Shown here piece by piece: positions 11,717 through 20,958 of a DNA stretch of 64,000 bases. The notes under the pieces were generated by a model. The model saw only the letters and a list, made by a program, of their open reading frames with translations, made no database searches and was not told where the DNA came from. The number at the start of each line of letters is the position of its first letter. The stretch's first letter is position 1. Both the position numbers and the translations under genes were made by a program. The stretch comes from Prevotella communis (GTDB lineage Bacteria > Bacteroidota > Bacteroidia > Bacteroidales > Bacteroidaceae), in the NCBI RefSeq assembly GCF_022024115.1, contig NZ_CP091792.1, forward strand, positions 682,001 to 746,000, read 5' to 3'.

Positions 11717-12184
11717 ATGAAAGGTATTAGAATTTTGTTATTAGTTTTGTTCCCATTATTGCTATCGTCTTGCGGAACAAAGCAGGTACTGACAAAAAAT
11801 GGCACTCAGGTAGCTAATTGTTGTAGCTATGGCACTGAGGTGGATTTGACAAGTCGTTATGTTCTTGATTATGACATGAATCTATATTTTCCTAAAAATA
11901 AGATTCAGTCCTGCTATAGTAGAGCTAAAATAATAGACAAAGTAGAGCACGATACAGTTGAGGTGAAGATGGAGAACTTGAAGTGTGCTATAATAAATAA
12001 TCCACCGGTAATATTCGCTGGCGTGTTTGAGATAACGCATCAGGATCAACATTATATTGTTCACTTCCTCTGTGATGACAGAACCATAATGAATAAGAAG
12101 AAAGGTAAAATGGAATATACTGTGAAGTGCTACAACGTAGAAGATTTAGAACCTGAGATACTGAAACGCTATGCCAAGCCGTAA
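11717..12184 (+). CDS. small lipoprotein of unknown function
   Basis: A 155-residue protein with a clear lipoprotein signal (LLLVLFPLLLSSCGTKQ), so the mature form would sit in an envelope membrane. The rest is mixed alpha/beta with a lysine-rich patch (NKKKGKMEYTVK). No family is recognised. The last 60 codons and about 84 bases after the stop are repeated almost exactly at 13910-14171. It lies between two LRR genes, suggesting an LRR-plus-lipoprotein unit that was duplicated in tandem. Confidence 0.65.
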   Translation: MKGIRILLLVLFPLLLSSCGTKQVLTKNGTQVANCCSYGTEVDLTSRYVLDYDMNLYFPKNKIQSCYSRAKIIDKVEHDTVEVKMENLKCAIINNPPVIFAGVFEITHQDQHYIVHFLCDDRTIMNKKKGKMEYTVKCYNVEDLEPEILKRYAKP

Positions 12185-12268
12185 TGATAATCCTGGGATT
12201 GGCAGGACTTGCAAGCTACTCCTCTGAAGTAAGGGCCAGTCCTGCTGATCTTTTCAGCTATGTTTTAT
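12007..12268 (+). repeat. 262-bp duplicated block, copy 1
   Basis: Matches 13910-14171 with a constant offset of 1903 and only three substitutions that I can see (in GAAGAT/GATGAT, TAT/TAC and GCAAGC/GCAAAC). It covers the 3' end of the lipoprotein gene and its downstream hairpin. Confidence 0.92.
12202..12245 (+). terminator. inverted repeat after the lipoprotein gene
   Basis: GCAGGACT pairs with AGTCCTGC across a 28-base loop and is followed by TGATCTTTT. It may end transcription weakly. The copy at 14105-14148 keeps both arms. Confidence 0.45.
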
Positions 12269-12296
12269 TTCCGTCAATAGCTAAAATAAATACAAT

Positions 12297-13799
12297 ATGT
12301 GTAGTAATATATCTGATATTCGGAGAAATATTTTTTTTATGATGTCCTGTGTTTTCTCTATTGTTTGTTATTCGAACAATAGTGTTACTATAGGTCAATT
12401 TTGTTTAACACCATGTTCTGATAATCCGTCGGAATATATCATCTCAATGAATAAGGAAGCAGTTATAGATAAAGGAAATGAAACCTTACGTATTCCTTCG
12501 GAAATTAAAGATAAAGGGAAAACGTACAAAATTGTTCAGGTGGCACCAAAAGGATTCGTGAACTGTTGCTTTATAAAAGAATTGGTGATAGATGAGGGCA
12601 TAGAGACGGTTGGAGGAATGGCATTTTATGGATGTTCTGACCTCCGTTCTGTTAGTTTCCCGTCAAGTATATCATCATTGGGTGAATGCATCTTCTATAA
12701 TTGCCCGGAATTACAAATTATTGAAGTAAATAAAGGAAATCCAGTTTTCGACTCCCGTGAGCAGTGTAATGCTGTTGTCCGAACGTCTGATGACGCCATT
12801 GAATTGGGTTGTGCAGGGACTACATTCCCCCAAAGTATATCCCAGATATCTAAAGGTGCTTTCTGTGGATGTACAGGCTTGATAAGTCTTAGCATTCCTA
12901 AATGGATAGAGGTTATTGAGGATTATGCGTTTTCCGATTGCTTCCGACTTGAAAAGATCGTCTTGCCAGAGGACGGCACATTGCAATTCGGTCAGTCAAC
13001 ATTCGATGGCTGTTGCTCTCTTACATCGTTCAACCTTCCTGCTGGAGAATTTTATTTTTTCCAGAATCCCTTCACTAATTGTGAGAATCTTTCTTCCTTT
13101 ACAGTTTCTCCTAAGAATAAAGACTATCGTGCCAATAAGGAGAAGAATGCCTTGGTAAGCATTGATGACTCGGTGCTGTTTGCCGGTTGTTACAATACAA
13201 CCATCGGTAATGATATAAAGAGAGTATATGCTTCAGCCTTTAAGGGTTGCAGACGACTGACCAAAGTGATTATCCCTGCATGTGTGGAAAAAATAGATGC
13301 TGATGCTTTTTCCGGTTGCGTAAATTTGGTAAGCATATCTGTTGACAAAGACAATAAGTTCTATGATTCGCGCGAAGACTGTAACTGCATCGTTGAGTCT
13401 CAGTCAAACAAGATTGTCTGTGGTAGTCCTGTTGCTGTAATTCCCAAGAGCGTGAACTCGATAGGAAAATTTGCGTTTTGCGGTATGAATATGCCTGCAG
13501 TATTCCATATCCCGGATAATATACTGAAAGTGGAGGAATTTGCTTTTGGGGGCTGTAATGGCCTTAATCAGCTGATTATTCCCGCCAACACAGAACTGAA
13601 ATATAATTCCTTCTATGGTTGTGCGTATTTGACGAGTGTTATATATGAACCCCAAAATAAATATATAAAGACAAGGAAGGATCTGACATTTATGAATTCA
13701 CCATATATTTCCTGTAAAAGTCTGATGTCAATAAGTATCTCTGGAGAAAATGTTCCTGCTATAGAATACGGTCTATTTGTAGGTCATAAGGAAAAGTGA
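12297..13799 (+). CDS. BspA-like LRR_5 leucine-rich-repeat protein
   Basis: A 500-residue paralogue of the protein at 10028 with the same LRR_5 logic (AFYGCSDLRSVSFPSSI, AFSGCVNLVSISVDKDN) and the same spacers (FDSREQCNAVV, YDSREDCNCIV). The hydrophobic start (about residues 13-27) probably serves as a signal peptide, so the mature form would be exported. The two LRR proteins differ widely in sequence, unlike the near-identical DNA flanking this gene. Composition is again AT-rich. An ATG at 12297 is used; a second start at the MM around residue 15 is possible. The function is presumed adhesive, on family grounds only. Confidence 0.82.
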   Translation: MCSNISDIRRNIFFMMSCVFSIVCYSNNSVTIGQFCLTPCSDNPSEYIISMNKEAVIDKGNETLRIPSEIKDKGKTYKIVQVAPKGFVNCCFIKELVIDEGIETVGGMAFYGCSDLRSVSFPSSISSLGECIFYNCPELQIIEVNKGNPVFDSREQCNAVVRTSDDAIELGCAGTTFPQSISQISKGAFCGCTGLISLSIPKWIEVIEDYAFSDCFRLEKIVLPEDGTLQFGQSTFDGCCSLTSFNLPAGEFYFFQNPFTNCENLSSFTVSPKNKDYRANKEKNALVSIDDSVLFAGCYNTTIGNDIKRVYASAFKGCRRLTKVIIPACVEKIDADAFSGCVNLVSISVDKDNKFYDSREDCNCIVESQSNKIVCGSPVAVIPKSVNSIGKFAFCGMNMPAVFHIPDNILKVEEFAFGGCNGLNQLIIPANTELKYNSFYGCAYLTSVIYEPQNKYIKTRKDLTFMNSPYISCKSLMSISISGENVPAIEYGLFVGHKEK

Positions 13800-13889
13800 A
13801 GTTCAGTAAGAGGGTAGCGTGACGGTATTGGATACTGGTGCCAGTCACTGCCTCTACTGACATCTTGATAGTTTAGAGGATGCTATACA

Positions 13890-14087
13890 TTGTTACTTTT
13901 TTTGCTATGGGTAATATTCGCTGGCGTGTTTGAGATAACGCATCAGGATCAACATTATATTGTTCACTTCCTCTGTGATGACAGAACCATAATGAATAAG
14001 AAGAAAGGTAAAATGGAATATACTGTGAAGTGCTACAACGTAGATGATTTAGAACCTGAGATACTGAAACGCTACGCCAAGCCGTAA
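13890..14087 (+). pseudogene. 3' fragment of the lipoprotein gene
   Basis: From residue 10 on it repeats the last 56-57 residues of the lipoprotein at 11717 (IFAGVFEITHQDQHYIVHFL and onward) with one change, Glu to Asp. The first codons come from unrelated sequence and do not form a lipoprotein signal, so it is probably not functional. Confidence 0.7.
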
Positions 14088-14171
14088 TGATAATCCTGGG
14101 ATTGGCAGGACTTGCAAACTACTCCTCTGAAGTAAGGGCCAGTCCTGCTGATCTTTTCAGCTATGTTTTAT
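13910..14171 (+). repeat. 262-bp duplicated block, copy 2
   Basis: Second copy of 12007-12268. The two direct copies bracket the LRR gene at 12297, so recombination between them would delete that gene. Bases 14172-14257 hold nothing recognisable. Confidence 0.92.
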
Positions 14172-14257
14172 GATTGACGGCAAGGAGGAGCCTTTCTGGT
14201 TATTGCATGGAAAGAAATGATGATATCGATGATTCCCCATCAGTCACCATCCCAGAA

Positions 14258-14899
14258 TTATTCAATGAACATCAGAATCTGATTTGCAATCTGTTCCTCA
14301 GTCTTGCCTTCAGAATTGAAGACGAGGTCGTAGTTGCGGGTCTCGTAGCGGGAAGTGGCAGTAAACCGCTTTACGTAATTCTCACGCATCCTATCCACCT
14401 TCTCGATAATCTTGCGGGCTTCGTCTTCAGAGATATTCTTTTTGGTGGCGACACGTGCCACACGGTAGGCCATCGGTGCCTGAATGAGAACGCTTAAATG
14501 ATTCGGATGGTTTCTGAACACGAAGAAACCGCAACGGCCGGCAATGACGCACGACTCCTCTTTAGCAATCTCATGCAGAATCTCCGTCTCTGCCTTGAAT
14601 ACGTTTTCAGTAGTCAGCACATCAGGCTCCTTTTCATATTCTGTAAGACAGAATTTGCTGTCAATCAATCCATCGCCGACACCTACAACACGCTTGAAGC
14701 CTTCCCACCATCTGATCTCGCGTCCCTTCATCTTCTCAATCTCTTCGGCTGTGAGATTATACTTCTTTTCTAAAGCCTTGATTAAGGCCTTATCGTAGAA
14801 AGACACACCTAGCTTGTGGGCCAGAATTTCACCAATGGTGCGACCACCACTACCTAACTCACGATTAATAGTAATCACAAAATTCTCGTTCCTATTCAT
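14258..14899 (-). CDS. cytidylate-kinase-like family protein
   Basis: A 213-residue P-loop protein of the cytidylate-kinase-like group (PF13189 type) found widely in anaerobes. The N-terminus has a glycine-rich nucleotide loop (INRELGSGGRTIGE), followed by SFYDKALI, IAGRCGFF and an Arg-rich lid (KVDRMRENYVKRF). It is separate from the essential Cmk, and its substrate is not established. The ATG gives MNRNENFVITI. It stands 81 bases downstream of mlaF on the same strand without a clear promoter of its own. Confidence 0.8.
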   Translation of the reverse strand: MNRNENFVITINRELGSGGRTIGEILAHKLGVSFYDKALIKALEKKYNLTAEEIEKMKGREIRWWEGFKRVVGVGDGLIDSKFCLTEYEKEPDVLTTENVFKAETEILHEIAKEESCVIAGRCGFFVFRNHPNHLSVLIQAPMAYRVARVATKKNISEDEARKIIEKVDRMRENYVKRFTATSRYETRNYDLVFNSEGKTEEQIANQILMFIE

Positions 14900-14979
14900 A
14901 ATGCTATAGTACTTTTAGTTTGTTTTACTCTATTTTAAAAGAGGACAATCACGGAAAACGTGATGACGGGGGCATTTCT

Positions 14980-15747
14980 CTATGCTTTCTGTCCTGTTAC
15001 TGCCTCGCGCATCTCTTTCAGCAGGTCGCTGGCGAAGATGAAGTCGGTGAGGCGCTTGTTGGTGCTGTTCATAATCTCTGATGAGACGCCCTGCCACTCT
15101 TTGTGACCTTCGTAGATAAAGACGATATTCTCGCCAATACCCATTACGGAGTTCATGTCGTGGGTATTGATAATCGTGGTCATGTTGAACTCCTGCGTGA
15201 TGCTATGCAGCAGGTCGTCGATGACCAGCGAGGTCTTGGGGTCAAGGCCGGAGTTGGGCTCATCGCAGAACAGGTATTTGGGGTTCAGCGAGATGGCGCG
15301 GGCAATAGCCACACGCTTCTGCATACCTCCAGATATCTCGCCAGGGAATTTGTGTTCGGCGCCAATCAGGTTTACACGGTCCAGACAATACATGGCGCGC
15401 TCCTTGCGCTCACGCAGGGTCATAGACGAGAACATGTCAAGCGGGAACATCACGTTCTCAAGGACGGAAAGGGAGTCGAAGAGGGCGGCGCTCTGGAAGA
15501 TCATGCCCATCTCGCGGCGCATCTGTACTTTCTCTTGTTTCGACATCTGCACGAAATCGCGCCCGTCGTAGAGCACTTGTCCGCTGGTAGGCTCGAAGAG
15601 GCCCACGAGGTTTTTCATCAGTACGGTTTTTCCGCTACCGCTCTGACCGATAATCAGGTTGGTCTTGCCATCCTCGAACACGGTATTGATGCCTTTGAGC
15701 ACCTCTTTGTCGCCAAATGATTTATATAGGTTCTTTACTTCGATCAT
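14980..15747 (-). CDS. mlaF: MlaF-like ABC transporter ATPase
   Basis: Cytoplasmic ATPase of a phospholipid-transport (Mla/MCE) system that helps keep outer-membrane lipid asymmetry. The Walker A motif GQSGSGKT is at 34-41, the signature is ISGGMQKRVAIARA, and Walker B is YLFCDEPNSGLDP. The start overlaps the end of mlaE by four bases (ATGA), so the two are translationally coupled. No MlaD (MCE) gene follows within the window; it may be encoded elsewhere. Confidence 0.88.
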   Translation of the reverse strand: MIEVKNLYKSFGDKEVLKGINTVFEDGKTNLIIGQSGSGKTVLMKNLVGLFEPTSGQVLYDGRDFVQMSKQEKVQMRREMGMIFQSAALFDSLSVLENVMFPLDMFSSMTLRERKERAMYCLDRVNLIGAEHKFPGEISGGMQKRVAIARAISLNPKYLFCDEPNSGLDPKTSLVIDDLLHSITQEFNMTTIINTHDMNSVMGIGENIVFIYEGHKEWQGVSSEIMNSTNKRLTDFIFASDLLKEMREAVTGQKA

Positions 15748-16490
15748 GATAGTAGCTGCGTTAAGAAGATGTCACTAAACAGAATCAGCATGCTTGATGA
15801 GACAACGGCATCCGTAGAGGCCTTACCCACATTGACGGAACCGCCCTCGACTGTGTAGCCAAAGAAGGCGGGAACACTACTGATGATGAAGGCAAAGAAC
15901 TGACTCTTGATAATACTCATCCACAGGAACCAGGGGATGAAATCGTGCTGCAGACCAAGGGTGAGGTCGTCGGGCGGCATGATATGTCCGATATAGGCTG
16001 TACCATAGGCTCCTACGATACCCATACCACTGGAGAAAATAACCAGGATGGGCATGATGGTGAGCAAACCGAGAATCTTTGGCAGGATGAGATAGCAGGC
16101 GGAGTTGACGCCCATAATCTCCAATGCATCAATCTGCTGGGTGACACGCATAGTACCTATCTCTGAGGCGATGTTGGAGCCTACCTTACCAGCCAGTATC
16201 AAACACATGATACTGCTTGAGAACTCCAGCAGCATAATCTCGCGGGTGGTGTAGCCGGCAACCCAGCGCGGCATCCAGGGACTCTCGATATTGACCTTCA
16301 TCTGGATGCAGATAACGGCTCCAATGAAGAACGAGATAAGCAGTACGATGCCGATAGAGTCGATGCCCAATTGCGACATCTCCTTAACATATTGCTTACG
16401 GAACATTCGCATGCGCTCGGGCATGGAGAATGTACGTCCCATCAGCATAATGTATTGTCCGAATGTGGTTAGTTTCTTCTGAATAAACAT
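15744..16490 (-). CDS. mlaE: MlaE-like ABC transporter permease
   Basis: Inner-membrane permease of the MlaE family, 248 residues, with about five hydrophobic segments and a typical central region (SEIGTMRVTQQIDALEIMGV). It partners with the ATPase encoded directly downstream in moving phospholipids between membranes. A TAATTTTG box lies 26-33 bases upstream of the start. The gene is divergent from lptB, which is also an envelope-lipid transport gene. Confidence 0.88.
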   Translation of the reverse strand: MFIQKKLTTFGQYIMLMGRTFSMPERMRMFRKQYVKEMSQLGIDSIGIVLLISFFIGAVICIQMKVNIESPWMPRWVAGYTTREIMLLEFSSSIMCLILAGKVGSNIASEIGTMRVTQQIDALEIMGVNSACYLILPKILGLLTIMPILVIFSSGMGIVGAYGTAYIGHIMPPDDLTLGLQHDFIPWFLWMSIIKSQFFAFIISSVPAFFGYTVEGGSVNVGKASTDAVVSSSMLILFSDIFLTQLLS

Positions 16491-16515
16491 GTTCTACTGT
16501 CGTTTTGAACGGATG

Positions 16516-16523
16516 CAAAATTA
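16516..16523 (-). promoter_or_regulatory. -7 box for mlaE-mlaF
   Basis: TAATTTTG on the minus strand. No clear -33 box is seen. Together with the plus-strand box at 16586 it forms a divergent promoter region. Confidence 0.5.
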
Positions 16524-16585
16524 CAAAAAAAAATAGAAATGCGTCACTAATTATCAAAAGATTATTGTTTTTCGCTGAAATTTAG

Positions 16586-16593
16586 TACCTTTG
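16586..16593 (+). promoter_or_regulatory. -7 box for lptB
   Basis: TACCTTTG, with TTG at 16565-16567, 18 bases upstream. A TTG inside this box (16591) opens the reading frame but cannot be the start, since transcription begins after it. Confidence 0.6.
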
Positions 16594-16602
16594 TCCCCGA
16601 TT

Positions 16603-17391
16603 ATGGAAGAAGAAAGTATTGTATTGAGGACCGAAGGCCTCGTAAAGCGATATGGTAAGCGTACGGTGGTGAGCGATGTGAGTTTCCACGTGCGTCAAGG
16701 TGAGATTGTGGGACTGCTGGGACCTAACGGTGCAGGTAAGACCACTTCTTTCTACATGACTACCGGACTGGTGCTGCCTAATGGTGGTCATATCTATCTG
16801 GGTGACCATGAGGTGACCGACTATCCCGTGTATAAGCGTGCAAGGGCAGGTATCGGCTATCTGGCCCAGGAGCCCAGTGTCTTCCGTAAGATGTCGGTTG
16901 AGGACAACATCCTCTCTGTGCTGGAGATGACGGGCAAGCCCCGTGACTACCAGATGGAGAAGCTGGAAAGTCTGATTAGTGAGTTCCGTCTGCAAAAGGT
17001 GCGTAAGAATAAAGGTGACCAGTTGTCGGGTGGCGAGCGCCGTCGTTGCGAGATTGCCCGCTGTCTGGCTATCGAACCAAAGTTTATCATGCTTGATGAA
17101 CCTTTCGCCGGTGTGGACCCCATTGCCGTAGAGGATATCCAGTTTATTGTGTGGAAGCTCAAGGACAGAAACATCGGAATTCTGATTACCGACCATAACG
17201 TGGAGGATACGCTGTGTATCACGGACCGTGCCTACTTGTTGTTTGAAGGCCGCATTCTGTTCCACGGCACTCCAGAGGAACTGGCTGCTAATCAGATAGT
17301 ACGTAAGAACTACCTTACAGACTCGTTCGTGCTGCGTCAGAAAGACTTCCAAAAGTTGGAAGAGGAGCGCATGAAGGAACGTGAAGAGTAA
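16603..17391 (+). CDS. lptB: LPS export ABC transporter ATPase LptB
   Basis: ATPase that powers lipopolysaccharide extraction from the inner membrane together with LptF/LptG. Residues 40-47 form Walker A (GPNGAGKT), LSGGERRR is the signature, [13 protein letters not shown] is Walker B, and the switch His lies in [10 protein letters not shown]. The ATG at 16603 is chosen because the earlier TTG is part of the promoter box. The leader would be under ten bases long. The C-terminus is extended and charged ([11 protein letters not shown]). An OstA/LptA-like gene is found separately at 31042. Confidence 0.9.
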   Translation: MEEESIVLRTEGLVKRYGKRTVVSDVSFHVRQGEIVGLLGPNGAGKTTSFYMTTGLVLPNGGHIYLGDHEVTDYPVYKRARAGIGYLAQEPSVFRKMSVEDNILSVLEMTGKPRDYQMEKLESLISEFRLQKVRKNKGDQLSGGERRRCEIARCLAIEPKFIMLDEPFAGVDPIAVEDIQFIVWKLKDRNIGILITDHNVEDTLCITDRAYLLFEGRILFHGTPEELAANQIVRKNYLTDSFVLRQKDFQKLEEERMKEREE

Positions 17392-17455
17392 GCTATTCGT
17401 TCTTTATAACTGCGTTAAAAAATCGTAATTGTGCTATTTTTACGGCAATTATGAG

Positions 17456-17463
17456 TAATTTTG
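17456..17463 (+). promoter_or_regulatory. -7 box for tig
   Basis: TAATTTTG, 44 bases before the tig start. The nearest upstream TTG is 24 bases away, longer than usual. Confidence 0.45.
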
Positions 17464-17507
17464 CACGCTCAAAATGGAATAATATAATAAATAAGGTATA
17501 AAAAGAG

Positions 17508-18866
17508 ATGAACATTAAGTTTGAAAGTGCCGATAAAATCAATGGTCTGATGACTATCAGCATTGAGCAGGCAGACTATCAGGAGGCTGTTGACAAGAAG
17601 TTGAAAGAGTATCGCAAGAAGGCTCAGGTACCCGGATTCCGTCCAGGTATGGTTCCCATGGGCTTGATCAAGAAGCAGTATGGCACAGCCGTGAAGGTTG
17701 ACGAGGTAAACCGCATTCTTGGCGAGAAGCTCTACGAATACGTTCGTGAGAACAAAATTCAGATGCTGGGTGAGCCCCTTCCTAACGAGGAGAAACAGCA
17801 GCCCCAGGATTTGGCTGGCGACGGTCCCTTTGAGTTCGTATTTGACATTGCTGTCGCTCCCGAATTCAAGGCTGAGCTGACTGGCAAGGATAAAGTGACT
17901 TTCTACAACATCAAGGTTGACGATAAACTGATTGACGATCAGGTTCAGATGTATGCTTCTCAGGCTGGTGAGTTTGTTGAGGCTAAGGAGTGGAGCGGCA
18001 ACGATACCCTGAAGGGTGACATCCGTCAGCTGGATAAGAAGGGCAATACCCTCGAGGGTGGTATCACCGTTGAAGGTGGTATGATTATGCCTTCATACGT
18101 TAAGGGTGAGGACGAGAAGAAGAAGTTCGACGGCGCTAAGCTGGGCGACATCATCACCTTCAACCCCAAGAAGGCTTATCCCGATAACGATGCAGAGGTT
18201 GCTGCCCTGCTGAAGACCGACAAGGAGGCTGTGAAGGACCTGGATGCAGACTTCAGCTTCCAGATTACTGAGATTCGTCACTTCCAGCCCGCTGCCGTTG
18301 ATGCTAAGCTCTTCGAGAAAGTGTTTGGTGAGGGTGTGAAGGATGAGGCTGACTTCCGTCAGCGCATCGCAGACAGCCTGAAGGGTCAGCTGGTTCTGAA
18401 CAGCGACTTCAAGTTCCTGCGTGACGTACGCGCGTACGTAGAGAAGAAGGTAGGCGATCTGCAGTTCCCCGAGGCTCTGCTGAAGCGTGTGATGCTGAAC
18501 AACAATAAGGATAAGGGCGAGGAGTTCGTGGAGAAGAACTTCAAGGCTTCTATCGACGAGTTGAAGTGGCACCTCATCAAGGAGCAGCTTGTTGCTGCTA
18601 CCGGGATTAAGGTGGAAGATGCCGACCTGAAGGCTGTGGCTAAGGATGCTATCCGCGCGCAGTTCGCTCAGTATGGTATGACCAACATCCCCGAGGATGT
18701 GCTGGACAACTATGCAGAGGAGCAGCTGAAGAAGCGTGAGAATGTGGAGAGCTTCGTAGAACGTGCCATCGATGTGAAACTCACTCAGGCCCTGAAGGGT
18801 ATCGTGAAGTTGACAGAGAAAGAGGTAACTCTCGATGAGTTCAACAAAATGATGCAGGAAGCATAA
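17508..18866 (+). CDS. tig: trigger factor (ribosome-associated chaperone)
   Basis: Binds nascent chains at the ribosome exit. The 452-residue protein has the N-terminal ribosome-binding region (PGFRPGMVPMGLIKKQYG around residues 44-61, where the usual signature GFRxGKxP reads GFRPGMVP), a divergent FKBP-like middle domain (about 150-250) and a helical C-terminal chaperone domain. The divergent middle is common in Bacteroidota and probably lacks isomerase activity. It is followed by a terminator and then clpP and clpX, the usual tig-clpP-clpX order. Confidence 0.92.
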   Translation: MNIKFESADKINGLMTISIEQADYQEAVDKKLKEYRKKAQVPGFRPGMVPMGLIKKQYGTAVKVDEVNRILGEKLYEYVRENKIQMLGEPLPNEEKQQPQDLAGDGPFEFVFDIAVAPEFKAELTGKDKVTFYNIKVDDKLIDDQVQMYASQAGEFVEAKEWSGNDTLKGDIRQLDKKGNTLEGGITVEGGMIMPSYVKGEDEKKKFDGAKLGDIITFNPKKAYPDNDAEVAALLKTDKEAVKDLDADFSFQITEIRHFQPAAVDAKLFEKVFGEGVKDEADFRQRIADSLKGQLVLNSDFKFLRDVRAYVEKKVGDLQFPEALLKRVMLNNNKDKGEEFVEKNFKASIDELKWHLIKEQLVAATGIKVEDADLKAVAKDAIRAQFAQYGMTNIPEDVLDNYAEEQLKKRENVESFVERAIDVKLTQALKGIVKLTEKEVTLDEFNKMMQEA

Positions 18867-18898
18867 AAGAAGATTTTTTTAATTCTTTAACCAAAAAT

Positions 18899-18932
18899 AA
18901 AGTCGGGATGTTTTGCGTCTCGACTTTTTTTT
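18899..18932 (+). terminator. tig terminator overlapping the clpP promoter
   Basis: AAGTCGGGA pairs with TCTCGACTT, then eight T. The loop holds the TTTG (18912-18915) that could be the -33 box of clpP. Confidence 0.82.
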
Positions 18933-18941
18933 GTAATTTTG
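18912..18941 (+). promoter_or_regulatory. clpP promoter
   Basis: TTTG at 18912-18915, 18 bases, then TAATTTTG at 18934-18941. clpP starts 31 bases further on. Confidence 0.55.
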
Positions 18942-18972
18942 TATTTATAAAACACGAAAGATAGGTATAGAT

Positions 18973-19635
18973 ATGAACGATTTCAGAAAATATGCAACTC
19001 AGCACCTGGGCATGAATGGCTTGGTGCTCGATGATGTGATGAAGACTCAGGCACAGTATATGAACCCATATATCCTGGAGGAACGCCAGTTGAACGTGAC
19101 CCAGATGGATGTCTTCTCGCGCTTGATGATGGACCGCGTGATTTTCCTTGGTACAGAGGTGAACGACTATACGGCTAATGTGCTGCAGGCACAGTTGCTC
19201 TATCTCGATGCTAACGACCCTGGCAAGGATATCAACCTCTATATCAATTCTCCTGGCGGTAGTGTGTATGCAGGACTGGGTATCTATGACACCATGCAGT
19301 TTATCTCATGTGACGTGGCTACTATCTGTACGGGTATGGCTGCTTCGATGGCTGCCGTGCTGCTCGTAGCTGGCCAGGAGGGAAAGCGTTCGGCTCTGCC
19401 TCATAGTCGTGTGATGATTCATCAGCCTCTGGGAGGCGTGCAGGGCCAGGCTTCTGATATCGAGATTGAGGCCCGTGAGATCCAGAAGTTGAAGAAGGAA
19501 CTCTATACCATCATCGCCGACCACTCTCATACTGATTATGAGAAGGTGTGGAATGATTCAGACCGTAACTACTGGATGACGGCTGAGGAGGCACGCGAGT
19601 ATGGTATGATTGACCAGGTGCTGACGAGAAAGTAA
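18973..19635 (+). CDS. clpP: ATP-dependent Clp protease proteolytic subunit
   Basis: Serine peptidase that forms the tetradecameric chamber used with ClpX. The triad is visible as Ser125 (GMAASMAA), His150 (MIHQPLGG) and Asp197 (SDRNYWM). At 220 residues it has an N-terminal extension typical of Bacteroidota. It stands just upstream of clpX with a repeat-filled spacer and no terminator between them. Confidence 0.95.
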   Translation: MNDFRKYATQHLGMNGLVLDDVMKTQAQYMNPYILEERQLNVTQMDVFSRLMMDRVIFLGTEVNDYTANVLQAQLLYLDANDPGKDINLYINSPGGSVYAGLGIYDTMQFISCDVATICTGMAASMAAVLLVAGQEGKRSALPHSRVMIHQPLGGVQGQASDIEIEAREIQKLKKELYTIIADHSHTDYEKVWNDSDRNYWMTAEEAREYGMIDQVLTRK

Positions 19636-19692
19636 TTAAGAGTTCTTGGCGGAGCCAAGCGGCGAAGCCGAGCGAAGAATTAAGAGTTAAGA
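19636..19692 (+). repeat. repeat-filled clpP-clpX spacer with two hairpins
   Basis: TTAAGAG heptamers flank two small hairpins in series, CTTGGC-GGA-GCCAAG and CGGC-GAA-GCCG. The last repeat unit runs into the GTG start of clpX. Similar GCGAAG and TTAAGAG words occur in the tract inside cobQ (63113-63148). Confidence 0.75.
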
Positions 19693-20940
19693 GTGAAGAA
19701 AGTATGTAATTTTTGCGGCCGTTCTGAACGTGAGGTGCGTTTGCTGATCACGGGTATCAACGGTTATATATGTGAGGATTGCTCACGCCAAGCCTATCAG
19801 ATTGTAAAAGAGTCGGGCTTGCTTGAAAGCAATAAAGAGGTAAGTGGCGACAGCGACGGCAAAAAGGCTGCCAAAGAGAAGAAGATTCCTAAGCCTCGTG
19901 AGATTAAGGAGTATCTGGACCAGTATGTTATCGGTCAGGACGACGCTAAGCGCTTCCTGTCTGTGGCCGTGTATAACCACTATAAGCGTCTGCAGCAGAA
20001 AAAGGACGATAAGGATGGCGTGGAGATTGAGAAGTCGAACATCATCATGGTGGGCTCTACGGGTACAGGTAAGACCCTTCTGGCACGCACCATTGCCAAG
20101 TTGCTCGACGTACCCTTCACGATAGTTGATGCTACGGTGTTTACAGAGGCCGGTTATGTAGGCGAGGATGTGGAGAGCATCCTCAGTCGTCTGCTTCAGG
20201 TGGCCGACTATAAGGTAGATGCTGCCGAGCGCGGTATCGTGTTCATCGACGAGATTGACAAGATTGCCCGTAAGGCCGATAATCCTTCCATCACACGTGA
20301 CGTGAGTGGTGAGGGCGTGCAGCAGGGACTCTTGAAACTGCTTGAGGGAACGATGGTCAATGTGCCCCCTCAGGGCGGCAGGAAGCATCCTGATCAGGAG
20401 TATATCCACGTAGACACAAGGAATATCCTGTTTATCTGCGGCGGTGCCTTCGATGGTATCGAACGTAAGATTGCACAGCGCCTGAATACCCACACGGTGG
20501 GTTATAACTCTGTGCAGAACGTGCGTAAGATTGACAAGGATGATCTGATGAAATATGTACAGCCTCAGGACTTGAAGTCCTTCGGACTGATTCCTGAGAT
20601 AATTGGTCGTCTGCCAGTGCTCACTTACCTGAACCCCTTGGACCGTGCTGCCTTGGAACGTATCCTGACGGAACCCAAGAACTCTATCGTGAAGCAGTAT
20701 GTCAAACTGTTTAAGATGGATGGGGTTGACCTGGTGTTTACGCCAGAGGCCCTGCGCTTCATCGTGGATAAGGCCGTGGAGTATAAACTCGGTGCCCGCG
20801 GTCTGCGCTCTATCGTAGAGAGCGTGATGATGGATGCTATGTTTGAGGTGCCCTCAAAGAAAGTGAAGAAGTTTGAAGTGACAGAAGACTATGCCCGTGA
20901 GCAGCTTGACAAGAGTGCTTCACTGGCTGTCATGAACTAA
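19693..20940 (+). CDS. clpX: Clp protease ATP-binding subunit ClpX
   Basis: AAA+ unfoldase, 415 residues. The zinc finger uses Cys5, Cys8, Cys27 and Cys30 (CNFCGR ... CEDC), and GSTGTGKT is Walker [10 protein letters not shown] is Walker B. The pore loop region ([10 protein letters not shown]) and Sensor 2 (GARGLRS) are present. The start is the GTG at 19693, because the zinc finger begins four residues later and no in-frame ATG fits. That start lies at the edge of a heptamer repeat. Confidence 0.95.
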   Translation: MKKVCNFCGRSEREVRLLITGINGYICEDCSRQAYQIVKESGLLESNKEVSGDSDGKKAAKEKKIPKPREIKEYLDQYVIGQDDAKRFLSVAVYNHYKRLQQKKDDKDGVEIEKSNIIMVGSTGTGKTLLARTIAKLLDVPFTIVDATVFTEAGYVGEDVESILSRLLQVADYKVDAAERGIVFIDEIDKIARKADNPSITRDVSGEGVQQGLLKLLEGTMVNVPPQGGRKHPDQEYIHVDTRNILFICGGAFDGIERKIAQRLNTHTVGYNSVQNVRKIDKDDLMKYVQPQDLKSFGLIPEIIGRLPVLTYLNPLDRAALERILTEPKNSIVKQYVKLFKMDGVDLVFTPEALRFIVDKAVEYKLGARGLRSIVESVMMDAMFEVPSKKVKKFEVTEDYAREQLDKSASLAVMN

Positions 20941-20958
20941 ATCCTGACAATACAGCCT

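Noticed and set aside
14174..14497. Plus-strand open frame downstream of the duplicated block
   Set aside because: It is the complement of the cytidylate-kinase-like gene and has no features of its own.
16582..17352. 256-codon minus-strand frame opposite lptB
   Set aside because: Contains no known motif and would cover the lptB promoter; lptB has all ABC motifs.
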